NCBI RefSeq assembly: GCF_045062745.1
Contig: NZ_JBJGED010000050.1
Span: 1 to 30,925, forward strand
From: Paenibacillus_AA sp045062745
Lineage (GTDB): Bacteria > Bacillota > Bacilli > Paenibacillales > NBRC-103111
DNA length: 30,925 nucleotides
Direction of reading: 5' to 3'
Program-made: the position numbers and the translations under genes
In this document: one piece after another, positions 15,593 through 23,508 of the stretch
How the letters are laid out: every line of letters starts with the position of its first letter
Numbering within the stretch: position 1 is the first letter of the stretch
The notes under the pieces: model-generated
Seen by the model: only the letters and a program-made list of their open reading frames with translations
The model's database searches: none
What the model was told of the DNA's origin: nothing

Positions 15593-15960
15593 GGTGCCCT
15601 CCTCTCATCTGTACACGGCTAAACGAAATGTAAAAGCTTCTCTCCTGATGCAGATCTCGGGTGCTGGACATCCTGGCCATCTGTCTTCGCATAGCAACAG
15701 CCCATCCGCCTTTACGTCAAACGTTCTCAGGATGTGAATCGGGGTCCCCGCATAATGTTTTCGCGACCTGCTTCCGAGAGCTCGGCTCCCCTCGTGGGGG
15801 TAGGTGCTGATTGTTCTTGCAGGTATTACATCCATATGCACCACAGGCGGTGAAGTTGCCCATTAATTTGCATGAGAAAGCCCACAAAGTGAAGAGTGCC
15901 TTCGTAGAATCATCCTGTTCCTTTGCGGGGACCCCGAGACTTTAACGCTGCAACTTTGCT
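15593..15960. other. Intergenic region without a supported gene
   Basis: This gap lies between the divergent prkA and DUF2161 genes. A 79-codon minus-strand frame (15605-15844) exists, but it lacks a ribosome binding site and any recognisable motif. The stretch near 15770-15815 contains GAGCTC and CCCC/GGGG hairpin potential. I found no convincing prkA promoter; a sporulation sigma factor would be expected. Confidence 0.5.
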
Positions 15961-15965
15961 TCGCA

Positions 15966-15974
15966 TGCTATAAT
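15966..15974 (+). promoter_or_regulatory. Extended -10 promoter of the DUF2161 gene
   Basis: TGCTATAAT is a perfect -10 with the extended TGn element and has no good -35. The predicted transcript has a leader of about 60 nt. It contains a hairpin (ATCTCTCCGC...GCGGAGAT, about 16000-16024) just ahead of the AGGAAGGA site. Confidence 0.65.
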
Positions 15975-16043
15975 AGAATCGGGAATTGTCAGGAAAGATG
16001 ACATCTCTCCGCCTGCGCGGAGATTCAGGAAGGACGAGAGCGA

Positions 16044-16817
16044 TTGGCCATCCGAAGCGAAACCGAGCTGTACGCCCCTATCAAATCCTACTGGGAATCG
16101 CTAGGTTACGAGGTGAAGGGCGAGGTCCGGCATTGCGACATGGTCGCGATGCGGGGGGACGAGCCGCCCATCATTATAGAGTTGAAGAAGACCTTCAATC
16201 TGCCGCTTGTGATCCAAGGCATCGACCGGCAGCAGCAGAGCGAGCTCGTGTACTTGGGCGTGGAGCTGCCGGAGACCGGACGCGCCCCGCACCAGCTGCG
16301 ATGGTCGGATCTCACCCGGCTGTGCCGGATGCTCGGCCTTGGGCTGATCACGGTGCGGTTCTACAAGCGGCGCAAGCCGGCGGTCGAGGTGCTGTGCGAC
16401 CCGGCCCCTTATACGCCGCGCCGCAGCAAGCTCAAGGCGTCGCGGCTCTTGTACGAGTTCCGCGAGCGCTCGGGCGACTACAACGTGGGCGGCAGCACGC
16501 AGCGCAAGCTCATGACCGCCTACCGCGAGAAGGCGCTGCACTGCGCGTACTGGCTGCGCCAGTACGGCCCGTCCAGTCCGCGCGCCCTGCGGGAGCGGAC
16601 GGGCAATGCGAAGGTGCCGTTCCTGCTGCGGCACAATTATTACGGCTGGTTCGCGCGCGTCGAGCGCGGCGTGTACCGGCTGACGCCCGCCGGCGAGCAG
16701 GCGCTTACGCAGCACGCGGACATCGTCGCGCAGATGCTCGCGGGCAAGGCCGCGGAAGCCGCGCCGGCGGAGCCGGCGGCTTTGGCGGCGGCGTCCGCCA
16801 GCGAGCGGGAGACGTGA
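16044..16817 (+). CDS. DUF2161 family protein, putative PD-(D/E)XK nuclease fold
   Basis: This 257-residue protein has an N-terminal PD-(D/E)XK-like core. SETELYAPIKSYWESLGYEVKGEV is followed by HCDMVAMRGDEPPIIIELKK, which supplies the Asp and the ExK-type residues of the family. The C-terminal part (about 170-245, with LRERTGNAKVPFLLRHNYYGWF and GVYRLTPAGEQAL) looks like a winged helix. Activity is not established for the family; DNA binding or cleavage is inferred. TTG at 16044 follows AGGAAGGA by 9 nt. Codon use is strongly GC-rich towards the 3' end. A different overlapping frame stays open for 435 codons but is a shadow. Confidence 0.87.
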   Translation: MAIRSETELYAPIKSYWESLGYEVKGEVRHCDMVAMRGDEPPIIIELKKTFNLPLVIQGIDRQQQSELVYLGVELPETGRAPHQLRWSDLTRLCRMLGLGLITVRFYKRRKPAVEVLCDPAPYTPRRSKLKASRLLYEFRERSGDYNVGGSTQRKLMTAYREKALHCAYWLRQYGPSSPRALRERTGNAKVPFLLRHNYYGWFARVERGVYRLTPAGEQALTQHADIVAQMLAGKAAEAAPAEPAALAAASASERET

Positions 16818-16872
16818 GGTGTAATAGGCGGGCGCAGGCTGTAAGCAGGTGGACGGAGATAGTCCAGCCTTG

Positions 16873-17276
16873 CTGCAAGGCTGGAAACCGGCCTTACAGA
16901 CAGCCAAACACACCAGTGTGCGCTGCAAGGCCGGAAACTGGCCTTGCAGAAAGTCACGCCAGCTGTGCGCTGCAAGGCCGGAAACCGGCCTTACAGACAG
17001 CCAAACACACCAACTGCGCGTTGCAAGGCCGGAAACCGGCCTTACAGACAGCCAAACACACCAACTGCGCGCTGCAAGGCCGGAAACCGGCCTTACAGAC
17101 AGCCAAACACGCCCTGCTGCGTGCTGCATGGCCGGAAACCGGCCTTACTGACAGCCAAACACACCAACTGCGCGCTGCAAGGCCGGAAACCGGCCTTACA
17201 GACAGCCAAACACACCAGCTGTGCGCTGCATGGCCGGAAACCGGCCCTACAGACAGCCAAACACACCAGCTGTGCG
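16873..17276. repeat. Tandem array of eight ~51-bp units, each with a hairpin
   Basis: Units begin at about 16873, 16923, 16970, 17021, 17072, 17124, 17175 and 17226, giving lengths 50, 47, 51, 51, 52, 51, 51 and 51. Each holds a palindrome close to AAGGCCGGAAACCGGCCTT (8-bp stem, AAA loop) followed by a conserved spacer, ACAGACAGCCAAACACACC. The early units are the most divergent. Because 51 is 17 codons, frames stay open on both strands across most of the array (for example repeats of ALQGRKPALQTAKHTNC), but no translation signal supports a protein. The rest of the gap 16818-17382 holds no gene. Confidence 0.92.
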
Positions 17277-17295
17277 CTGCACCATCCAGTTAACA

Positions 17296-17345
17296 CAAGG
17301 GGCTGACCCAAAAGCAGAAATCTCTACTTGAGGGCAGCCCCTTAT
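17296..17345 (-). terminator. Terminator of the GH95/solute-binding operon
   Basis: AAGGGGCTGACCC and GGGCAGCCCCTT arms flank a loop of about 23 nt. It lies 38 bp beyond the stop of the solute-binding protein gene, next to the end of the repeat array. Confidence 0.65.
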
Positions 17346-17382
17346 CCTTTGGTCCAGTATGAGATTTATTACGGACGAATCC

Positions 17383-18705
17383 TTACTTCCCAGTGTCGGC
17401 AATCGCTTTATTAATCAATTCTTCCGCCTCTCTTAATACCGTGTTGATGTCCGTTTGCGTGGTTACGTACTTTTTGAATTGGGCCCGCAGGATCCCATGC
17501 GCGGTGGCGTCATACTTGGTGATCGACTCAGGAGGCTTCGCGGGCTGGTTTTTGACGAAGCCCAGACGGTTTCGGTTCTGCAGCATATCTTGACTTTTGC
17601 CGAAAAATTCCTCGTTGATCTTGTTGTCCTTCAATACCGAGGTGTTGCCGATCGCAGCGATCTGCTTCTGCGCATCGTCCGACAGCATGGCGGTCAACGC
17701 GGCAAACGCCTCGTCCTTATGCTTGCTCGATGTGGTGATAATCCGCACGCCTCCATCAACCTGGGTCGTCGTATTAGGCGCCTCGGTGAATGAAGGGAGC
17801 GTAACGACATCGAAGTTCAGCCCGTTATTAACCGCATCCGGAAGCTTCGAGAAGATAGAGCTGGTGACATACATCGCAAGCGTTTTGTCTTTCAGGAACT
17901 GATCCCCGCCTTTTCCGTAAGTTTTCTCGTCCACCTCGTTGCCCGCAATTTTTAAAAACCGCGCGTAATTCTCGAACATCTTCTTCCACGGATCGTTGTT
18001 TACGGCCGCTTTGTCCGTCTTGTCATCCACAACCGACAGGGACAGCTGGTTCGCCGCGAATTGGAACGAGTCCTGGAAATCAAAGCCGCGATATTTGACG
18101 CCGCCTTCCGTTCTGGTCAAGACCTTAGCTAAATCATAGACCTGATCCCAAGTCATTCCATCCTTCGGGTAGGGTACGGCGCTGCGGTCAAAAATATCTT
18201 TGTTGTAATACAACATGACGACGTTGCCAGAAAGGGGAAGCCCTAGCAGCTTGTTACCGCCGGACGTTTTGCGTACGGTTTCCAATACGACTTGATTGAT
18301 TCGGCCGAGATCCATATTGAATTTTTTCACATAGGGGGTCAATTCCTCGGTAAGACCCATTTCCTGATACTTGATGATGGAATTAATCGTGTCGTTGATC
18401 ATATCCGGAACTTCGCCGGCCGCGATCAGATCCGCCATTTTTTTATCATTTTTTACCTGCGTCATAGTGATGTTCGGGTATTGCTTTTTGACCGGCTCCG
18501 CAACCAGCCTTTCGAACAATTCATCCGACATGCTGCCATACATCGTCAGATTGACGGGCTCGGTGCTGATGAGGGCCGATTCGTTTTTTTTCGCCGGGCC
18601 GTCCGGACTCTCGGAACTTCCCTTTTCACTGGCACAGCCCTGCATGATCGTGGCTAGCAATAGACCCGTTATCGCCATGCTCCAACCTTTTCTCCAACTA
18701 TTCAT
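17383..18705 (-). CDS. Extracellular solute-binding lipoprotein (sugar ABC type)
   Basis: This 440-residue family 1 type substrate-binding protein carries a lipoprotein signal peptide: basic N-region MNSWRKGW, a hydrophobic core, then TIMQGC with Cys24 as lipidation site. The mature part has the expected layout, including LGLPLSGNVVMLYYNKDIFDR, MTWDQVYDLAKVLT and QVDGGVRIITTSSKHKDEAFA. It should capture an oligosaccharide outside the cell for an ABC importer. AGGAGGAG lies 6 nt before the ATG. It is 21 bp downstream of the GH95 gene, in one operon. No permease gene is next to it, so it must pair with permeases encoded elsewhere or be non-functional in uptake. Confidence 0.93.
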   Translation of the reverse strand: MNSWRKGWSMAITGLLLATIMQGCASEKGSSESPDGPAKKNESALISTEPVNLTMYGSMSDELFERLVAEPVKKQYPNITMTQVKNDKKMADLIAAGEVPDMINDTINSIIKYQEMGLTEELTPYVKKFNMDLGRINQVVLETVRKTSGGNKLLGLPLSGNVVMLYYNKDIFDRSAVPYPKDGMTWDQVYDLAKVLTRTEGGVKYRGFDFQDSFQFAANQLSLSVVDDKTDKAAVNNDPWKKMFENYARFLKIAGNEVDEKTYGKGGDQFLKDKTLAMYVTSSIFSKLPDAVNNGLNFDVVTLPSFTEAPNTTTQVDGGVRIITTSSKHKDEAFAALTAMLSDDAQKQIAAIGNTSVLKDNKINEEFFGKSQDMLQNRNRLGFVKNQPAKPPESITKYDATAHGILRAQFKKYVTTQTDINTVLREAEELINKAIADTGK

Positions 18706-18726
18706 ACCCGACTCCTCCTATATGCT

Positions 18727-21144
18727 TCATGAGATTGATGAAAAGGAAACGGTCCACACCGTGGTCAAACCGGCTTTCAGTTCCGCTATCCGGTAGCGGG
18801 GTCCTTTCTCGGAGATCGCAATCTTCGCATTATTGTCCGTCTCGATTCGCTCCAGGGCGGCTGGGAATTGAATCTCTACCTCCTGTTGCCGGTCTGAAGC
18901 AAGGGTTACAACCGCGTGCCTCTCCTGCAGATCCCATTGCATGGATACCGTTATCCCGCCCCGGCACCGGAATTGCCGGAATTGTCCGGACGCCCACCGC
19001 TTCGGCAACGCCGGGAGCAGCTTGATCCTGCCCACTGCCGAGAACAGCAGCATCTCCTGAATCGATGCGGTCCAGCCGAAATTCGCGTCGATCTGGAACG
19101 GCGCTCGTCTCGCGCTCATCGTAATGCCCTGCCGGCGCCAATCGTTGTGATATGTAAACAGGTTGTCGCCCAGGCAGGAGCGGCTGAGCAGCTCCAGACA
19201 CTCGAGCGCCCGGTCCCCGTCGCCTAACCGCGCGTATATGTTCGCCATATGCGCAAGCGACCAGCCCGTCTGCTGGCTGAGCCCGATCACGAGTCTTTTG
19301 TCCACGGCTACACGGCAGGCTTCGAATAGATCAGGGTGCGTTTCTTTCGTAATCTCAAATCCCGGGAAAAGGGGGTACAGGTGCGAGAGATGCCGATGAT
19401 GATAATTGTCCTCAAAGTCCGGATGCATCCATTCCTGAATCGCCCCCTCCCCGTTTACCTGATAATCCGGCAGCCTCTCGAGTAGGCTCTGCCACTTCTG
19501 GAGCGATTCCGACTCCAAGCCGAATTCGCTGCACACCTGGCAAAGGTTGGACAGCACTTCCTTTGCCACCGCGACATCCATCGTCGCATTGACGCAGACA
19601 GAGATTTTGCCGCTCCCCTCGAAAGGCCCGTTCGCACGATTCTCCGGCGAATTCGAAGGGGAAAAGAGCCACTTGCCGTTCTCGTCTTCGATCAGGAAGT
19701 CCTCGTAGAATGCGGCGCATTCCTTCAGAAACGGAATCGTCCGTTGTTTCAGAAACGACTCATCTCCCGTATACAACCAATAGTCAAAATAGTGCTGAGC
19801 CAGCCAACCCGCGCCTGCCGTCCAATACACGACATGGGGCTGCAGGTTTTTTTTCAACCCGGATTCCGGCGATGCAAACAGGGGGCTCAAGATGCCGCGG
19901 CAGCCGTAGAACGCCTGCGCGTTCTTGCGCATATCCGGCAGCAGCGAATCGAAGAAATCGTAGAACGGGGCCGCCGCTTCCGGGAGATTCCCCGGCAGAG
20001 CCTGCCAATAATTCATCTGGATGTTCTCGTTGTTGAAGAACGCGCTGCTCCAAGCCGGCAAGTAGTCGCCGTTCCAAATCCCCTGCAAATTGGCGGGCAG
20101 ACCGCCCGGTCTGGAGCTGGAAATCAGCAAATATCGGCCGTAATCGTACATCCTTTCTATTAGCGCGTCAGGCGCATCGCCGTCGTATGCCTCGAGCAGG
20201 AGCTGCTCGTTCGAAGCGTCCCGTTGTTCGTTCGGTTCCAAGTCGAGCCCAGCTCTTAGGAATAACGGACGATGCTCACGAACATGACGCTCGAGCAGGG
20301 TGGTATATTCGTGATCATACCCGGCGAGCTGCTGCTTGAGGCGTTCGCGAACGGCCGCGTCTCCTTCTTTCGCGCTTACTACAAGCAATACGACAATTTC
20401 TTCCGCGCCCTCCACGACCGTTCGATGATCCAGTACCTGCTTCTTGCCTCCCCTGCAGATGATCCTGGCAACCGCGCAGAACGAAGTCAGCCCGTCCCCA
20501 TGCTTACCCCAGGCGGTTAAGTAATCCTCCCCCGCCTCGGACCCGAATGAAAAATCGTGCCTCTCTGCCTGGGCCGGATCGTGGATCGTGAGTTGGAAAG
20601 CGTGCTTGGGCACAGGCGCCCCTTGGGAACGAATCTGCATGATAGCCATGTCGTCCGTACGGGAGACGAACAGGCGCTTCGACCTCTGAATGCCGCTTTC
20701 CGTCCAGGTAACGGAAATTTCCCCCGTCTCCATATCGAGCGAACGCCGATAATGACGGAACGCGCCCTCCATCTCGGAAAACAGCTTCAAGTCAAAGCCA
20801 GGCTGGAATTTGGCCGTGCTGGTCTGGTATCCCGCTTCCTTCAGTTTGTTCGGATACAATTGGTTCGCTTCCGTGTATTTCCCGGCGGCGAGAAGTTCCC
20901 TCAGCTCCTTCAGATGCAAGGACAAATTGGGCAGTTCCTTCGTTGTCCCGCCGTACCACAAGGCCTCGTGATTGATCAGAACGGTGTCCTCCTCGATGTT
21001 GCCGTAAACGAGAGCTCCTAAGGTTCCGTTGCCGCTTGGCAGCGCATCCTGCCACCTTACAGCAGGCTGTGCCACGGACATCCGATGGCTGCGGTCGTGT
21101 CGATCCGCCTGTTGCGCAGGGCGAATCCGGTGCGTGTTTAACAT
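18727..21144 (-). CDS. Glycoside hydrolase family 95 (alpha-L-fucosidase-like)
   Basis: This 805-residue GH95-type enzyme carries the N-terminal domain signature WQDALPSGNGTLGALVYG...NHEALWYGG. Catalytic-region motifs are also present: NENIQMNYW (paired asparagines), FSPSNSPEN (general acid Glu) and FQIDANFGWTASIQEML (Asp). HLSHLYPLFPG and GWSLAHMANIYARLGDG complete the fold. The family includes inverting 1,2-alpha-L-fucosidases and alpha-L-galactosidases. No signal peptide is seen, so it should act in the cytoplasm on imported oligosaccharides. ATG at 21144 follows GGGAGAGG; the longer ORF to 21258 would start upstream of the promoter and operator. It is probably controlled by the divergent LacI-type protein. 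Confidence 0.92.
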   Translation of the reverse strand: MLNTHRIRPAQQADRHDRSHRMSVAQPAVRWQDALPSGNGTLGALVYGNIEEDTVLINHEALWYGGTTKELPNLSLHLKELRELLAAGKYTEANQLYPNKLKEAGYQTSTAKFQPGFDLKLFSEMEGAFRHYRRSLDMETGEISVTWTESGIQRSKRLFVSRTDDMAIMQIRSQGAPVPKHAFQLTIHDPAQAERHDFSFGSEAGEDYLTAWGKHGDGLTSFCAVARIICRGGKKQVLDHRTVVEGAEEIVVLLVVSAKEGDAAVRERLKQQLAGYDHEYTTLLERHVREHRPLFLRAGLDLEPNEQRDASNEQLLLEAYDGDAPDALIERMYDYGRYLLISSSRPGGLPANLQGIWNGDYLPAWSSAFFNNENIQMNYWQALPGNLPEAAAPFYDFFDSLLPDMRKNAQAFYGCRGILSPLFASPESGLKKNLQPHVVYWTAGAGWLAQHYFDYWLYTGDESFLKQRTIPFLKECAAFYEDFLIEDENGKWLFSPSNSPENRANGPFEGSGKISVCVNATMDVAVAKEVLSNLCQVCSEFGLESESLQKWQSLLERLPDYQVNGEGAIQEWMHPDFEDNYHHRHLSHLYPLFPGFEITKETHPDLFEACRVAVDKRLVIGLSQQTGWSLAHMANIYARLGDGDRALECLELLSRSCLGDNLFTYHNDWRRQGITMSARRAPFQIDANFGWTASIQEMLLFSAVGRIKLLPALPKRWASGQFRQFRCRGGITVSMQWDLQERHAVVTLASDRQQEVEIQFPAALERIETDNNAKIAISEKGPRYRIAELKAGLTTVWTVSFSSIS

Positions 21145-21183
21145 CTGCTCTACCTCTCCCTTTGTCCCTACTCTTTCATTATC

Positions 21184-21217
21184 TGCAACGTTTATGAAAC
21201 GTTTCCGAAACGTTGCA
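21184..21217. promoter_or_regulatory. LacI-type operator: three AACGTT boxes spaced 11 bp
   Basis: AACGTT(T/G) occurs at 21187, 21198 and 21209, exactly 11 bp apart. The outer arms form a 10-bp inverted repeat (TGCAACGTTT/AAACGTTGCA), and the centre holds palindromes GAAACGTTTC and CGTTTCCGAAACG. It lies downstream of the likely GH95 promoter (minus strand TTGATA-N18-TACTAT, about 21220-21252), so bound repressor would block early transcription. The likely binder is the adjacent LacI-family protein; a catabolite-control protein is an alternative. Confidence 0.75.
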
Positions 21218-21259
21218 ACTTTATAGTACAATGAATCCGCTTTCATTATCAAGAACAAT

Positions 21260-21288
21260 TTGACAACCCCCCGTTTTCTTTATATAAC
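21260..21288 (+). promoter_or_regulatory. sigmaA promoter of the LacI-type gene
   Basis: TTGACA (21260-21265) and TATAAC (21283-21288) are separated by 17 nt, a near-consensus promoter. It lies about 36 bp before the chosen ATG and about 45 bp beyond the operator cluster. Confidence 0.85.
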
Positions 21289-21323
21289 TATCTCAACAAA
21301 CTATGTAACGGGAAGTGTTCCCC

Positions 21324-22328
21324 ATGTCCAAGCTTCTTGAAGTGGCAAGGCTCGCCGGCGTTTCGAAGGCAACGGTGTCCCGAGTAATTAACAACGCGGA
21401 CACGGTTTCCGCCGAAGCCCGACAAAAGGTTATGGCTGCCATGCAGACGCTTCAGCTTCAATCCCAGGAGCTGAAACGGGCTCCGGCCAGCAGCTCCATG
21501 CTCGGAATGATTCTTCCTTTTGGCAAACAAATCACGGGTCAATCGTTCGGCATCGATATATTGGCGGGAGCTGAAGAAAAGGCATTCGAACACGACTACA
21601 TGATCCTGCTCGGCAACTCAAACGGCGGCCGCGAAACCGCCCTTACGACCAGCATGGTACAGCGTGGAGTTGAAGGACTTATTGTGCAGAGCGCACAGCG
21701 GGGACAGCTGGAGCATTTGCAGCAAGTGCAAGCGCACGGTATTCCGCTCGTGCTGGTAGATCAGAAGATTGAGGGTCTGGCGGCACACCTGGTCCGCGGA
21801 GAGAACTTTATGGGGGCGGCTGCGCTCATGACCCATCTCATCGAACAAGGTCACCGGCGGATTGGGCTGGTGTCGCCGAACAAGCATTTCACCTATCAGG
21901 AAAGAATCAAAGGGTACCGGTATGCCCGAATGGAACATAACATCCAGCTGCCGTTGAATTTTGAAGCGCTCGAGGAAGATGATGCACCGGTTACGGCTCT
22001 ACTAGAGAACATGCTGACGGCGGAAGAGCTGCCCACGGCTCTTTTGGTAACCGCTCCGGGAATGCTGGGGAAAATCATCGACGTTTTGAATCAATTCGGT
22101 TTTCGCATTCCGGATGACATCAGCGTCGTGACCTTTGACGAGTCCTATACATCGCTTCCTGAAGGATACCAAGACTTCTTCACCTCGATCAACCAGTCAG
22201 GCAAAATGATGGGGAGTATGGCCGTGGAGTTGTTATTCAGGCACCAGCGCGACCCGGAGCTTGAGCCGCAGGAAATCGTTCTGCCGGGCAAGTTTACCGC
22301 ACGCAAGTCCGTTCGTTCGCTGCTATAA
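21324..22328 (+). CDS. LacI family transcriptional regulator
   Basis: This 334-residue regulator has an N-terminal LacI helix-turn-helix and hinge (LLEVARLAGVSKATVSRVIN, about 3-22). A periplasmic-binding-protein-like sugar sensor domain follows (LGMILPFGKQITGQSF, VEGLIVQSAQ, HLIEQGHRRIGLVSP, PDDISVVTFDES). ATG at 21324 lies 8 nt after GGGAAG; the GTG at 21315 is too close to that site. It is divergent from the GH95/solute-binding operon, with phased palindromes between them, so it probably represses that operon until a sugar inducer binds. Autoregulation is less likely, since its own promoter lies outside the palindromes. Confidence 0.94.
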   Translation: MSKLLEVARLAGVSKATVSRVINNADTVSAEARQKVMAAMQTLQLQSQELKRAPASSSMLGMILPFGKQITGQSFGIDILAGAEEKAFEHDYMILLGNSNGGRETALTTSMVQRGVEGLIVQSAQRGQLEHLQQVQAHGIPLVLVDQKIEGLAAHLVRGENFMGAAALMTHLIEQGHRRIGLVSPNKHFTYQERIKGYRYARMEHNIQLPLNFEALEEDDAPVTALLENMLTAEELPTALLVTAPGMLGKIIDVLNQFGFRIPDDISVVTFDESYTSLPEGYQDFFTSINQSGKMMGSMAVELLFRHQRDPELEPQEIVLPGKFTARKSVRSLL

Positions 22329-22381
22329 GGCAAGAACAAGGATTGGGCCGTCGCAGTTTTTTTCGAGCAGGCATGAATCTA

Positions 22382-22409
22382 TTGTCTATCGCATGCGTAT
22401 AGTTATAGA
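22382..22409 (+). promoter_or_regulatory. Candidate promoter of the polysaccharide deacetylase gene
   Basis: TTGTCT (22382-22387) and TATAGA (22404-22409) are separated by 16 nt. The spacer includes the near-palindrome CTATCGCATGCGTATAG. It lies 55 bp before the chosen ATG. No terminator of the LacI gene is visible upstream. Confidence 0.45.
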
Positions 22410-22463
22410 GAACTAGGTAAGAAACCCTGGTTTACAGATACGGATGGCGTGGTGGTGCCGTTG

Positions 22464-23504
22464 ATGAAAAGAACTGTATTCCATGGAATACTCTTATTTT
22501 TGATAGTGGCTATGACGTGGGGAATAGCGGGCTGCAGCCGGTCGGACCCCCGCCTGGAGCAGACCGTCCTTCACCCGGCAGCAGGCGCTAGCCATGCTAG
22601 TCCGAGCCATAGTGCTGCGACCAAGCCCACGCCCGAACCTGCCGCTTCCGGCGCCAGAGCCGAGGAGCCGCGTATAACCGCGCAAGCCGACGCTTCTCCG
22701 GTGAAAGGCGTCTCCATCGCAGGCGTAGGGACCGCCGAGGCCGTCGTCCAAGTGCCTGCCGCATCGGCTCAGACGAAGCCCGTGTCGCCCGTCGAACCAA
22801 CACCGGTACCGACGCCGACCCCGAAGCCGAAGGAAACGGCCCCTATCGTACGCATTCCCGTCCTGAACTACCACAGCATCGGAACCGACCCCGGCAACAA
22901 CGCCGTTCTCGACCCGAAAAAGCTGGAGGAGCAGATGGCGTATCTTGCCAAGGAAGGCTATACGACGCTGACGCTCAGGCAATTCATCGAGATTTGGGAG
23001 GGCAAGCGCACCGCGCCCGCCAAATCCGTCCTGTTGACGTTCGATGACGGCTACGCGGACAATCACGAGAAAGCGCTGCCAATTCTGCAAAAGCACGGCT
23101 TCCACGCCACGCTGTTCATGTCCCCCGGAACGGTGGGGGATGGCTGGTATGTCGACTGGCAGCAAGCGAAGGAGCTGCACGAGGCCGGATGGGACATCCA
23201 GCCTCACGGCATGACGCACCCTTACTTGAACAAGCTTTCGGCGGAAAAACAAAAGGAAGAGATTCTGGAAGCGGCCAAGCAGATCGAAGAGCAGCTCGGC
23301 ATCAAAGCGGAAGTGTTCTGCTACCCATACGGCGTCTACAATAAAGAGACGATCAAGATCTTAAACGATCATCAGTTCAAGCTGGCCTTCACGATCGACC
23401 AAGGCTACGCGGACACGTCGCAAAACCGGTTCACCCTCAAACGCTTGTTCATCAGCGGCTCGGAGACGATGAATTCATTCATCCAGAAGCTTACGAAAAG
23501 GTGA
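22464..23504 (+). CDS. Polysaccharide deacetylase family lipoprotein
   Basis: This 346-residue exported carbohydrate esterase family 4 protein has a hydrophobic signal segment ending IAGC, with Cys24 as lipidation site. A Pro/Ala/Thr-rich linker (about 35-130, ending PTPVPTPTPKPKE) follows, then a NodB-like domain. Its motifs are LLTFDDGYADN (metal and catalytic Asp), HGMTHP (metal His pair) and FCYPYG. It should remove acetyl groups from a cell-wall or extracellular polysaccharide at the membrane surface. ATG at 22464 is chosen because it directly precedes the signal peptide; an upstream GTG at 22449 has no better ribosome binding site. Its stop lies 4 bp from the stop of the convergent flavoprotein gene. 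Confidence 0.92.
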   Translation: MKRTVFHGILLFLIVAMTWGIAGCSRSDPRLEQTVLHPAAGASHASPSHSAATKPTPEPAASGARAEEPRITAQADASPVKGVSIAGVGTAEAVVQVPAASAQTKPVSPVEPTPVPTPTPKPKETAPIVRIPVLNYHSIGTDPGNNAVLDPKKLEEQMAYLAKEGYTTLTLRQFIEIWEGKRTAPAKSVLLTFDDGYADNHEKALPILQKHGFHATLFMSPGTVGDGWYVDWQQAKELHEAGWDIQPHGMTHPYLNKLSAEKQKEEILEAAKQIEEQLGIKAEVFCYPYGVYNKETIKILNDHQFKLAFTIDQGYADTSQNRFTLKRLFISGSETMNSFIQKLTKR

Positions 23505-23508
23505 ACGG

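Noticed and set aside
15605..15844. 79-codon minus-strand frame upstream of prkA
   Set aside because: It has no ribosome binding site, no hydrophobic or family pattern and atypical codon use.
16873..17276. Repeat array as a CRISPR
   Set aside because: The sequences between palindromes are conserved from unit to unit rather than unique, and no cas gene is nearby.
15986..17293. 435-codon plus-strand frame through DUF2161 and the repeat array
   Set aside because: It overlaps the DUF2161 gene in another frame, has Arg/Gly-rich shadow composition and stays open in the array only because the period is near 51 bp.
22494..23252. 252-codon minus-strand frame opposite the polysaccharide deacetylase
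   Set aside because: It is an antisense shadow; the plus strand carries signal peptide, TFDDG and HP motifs.
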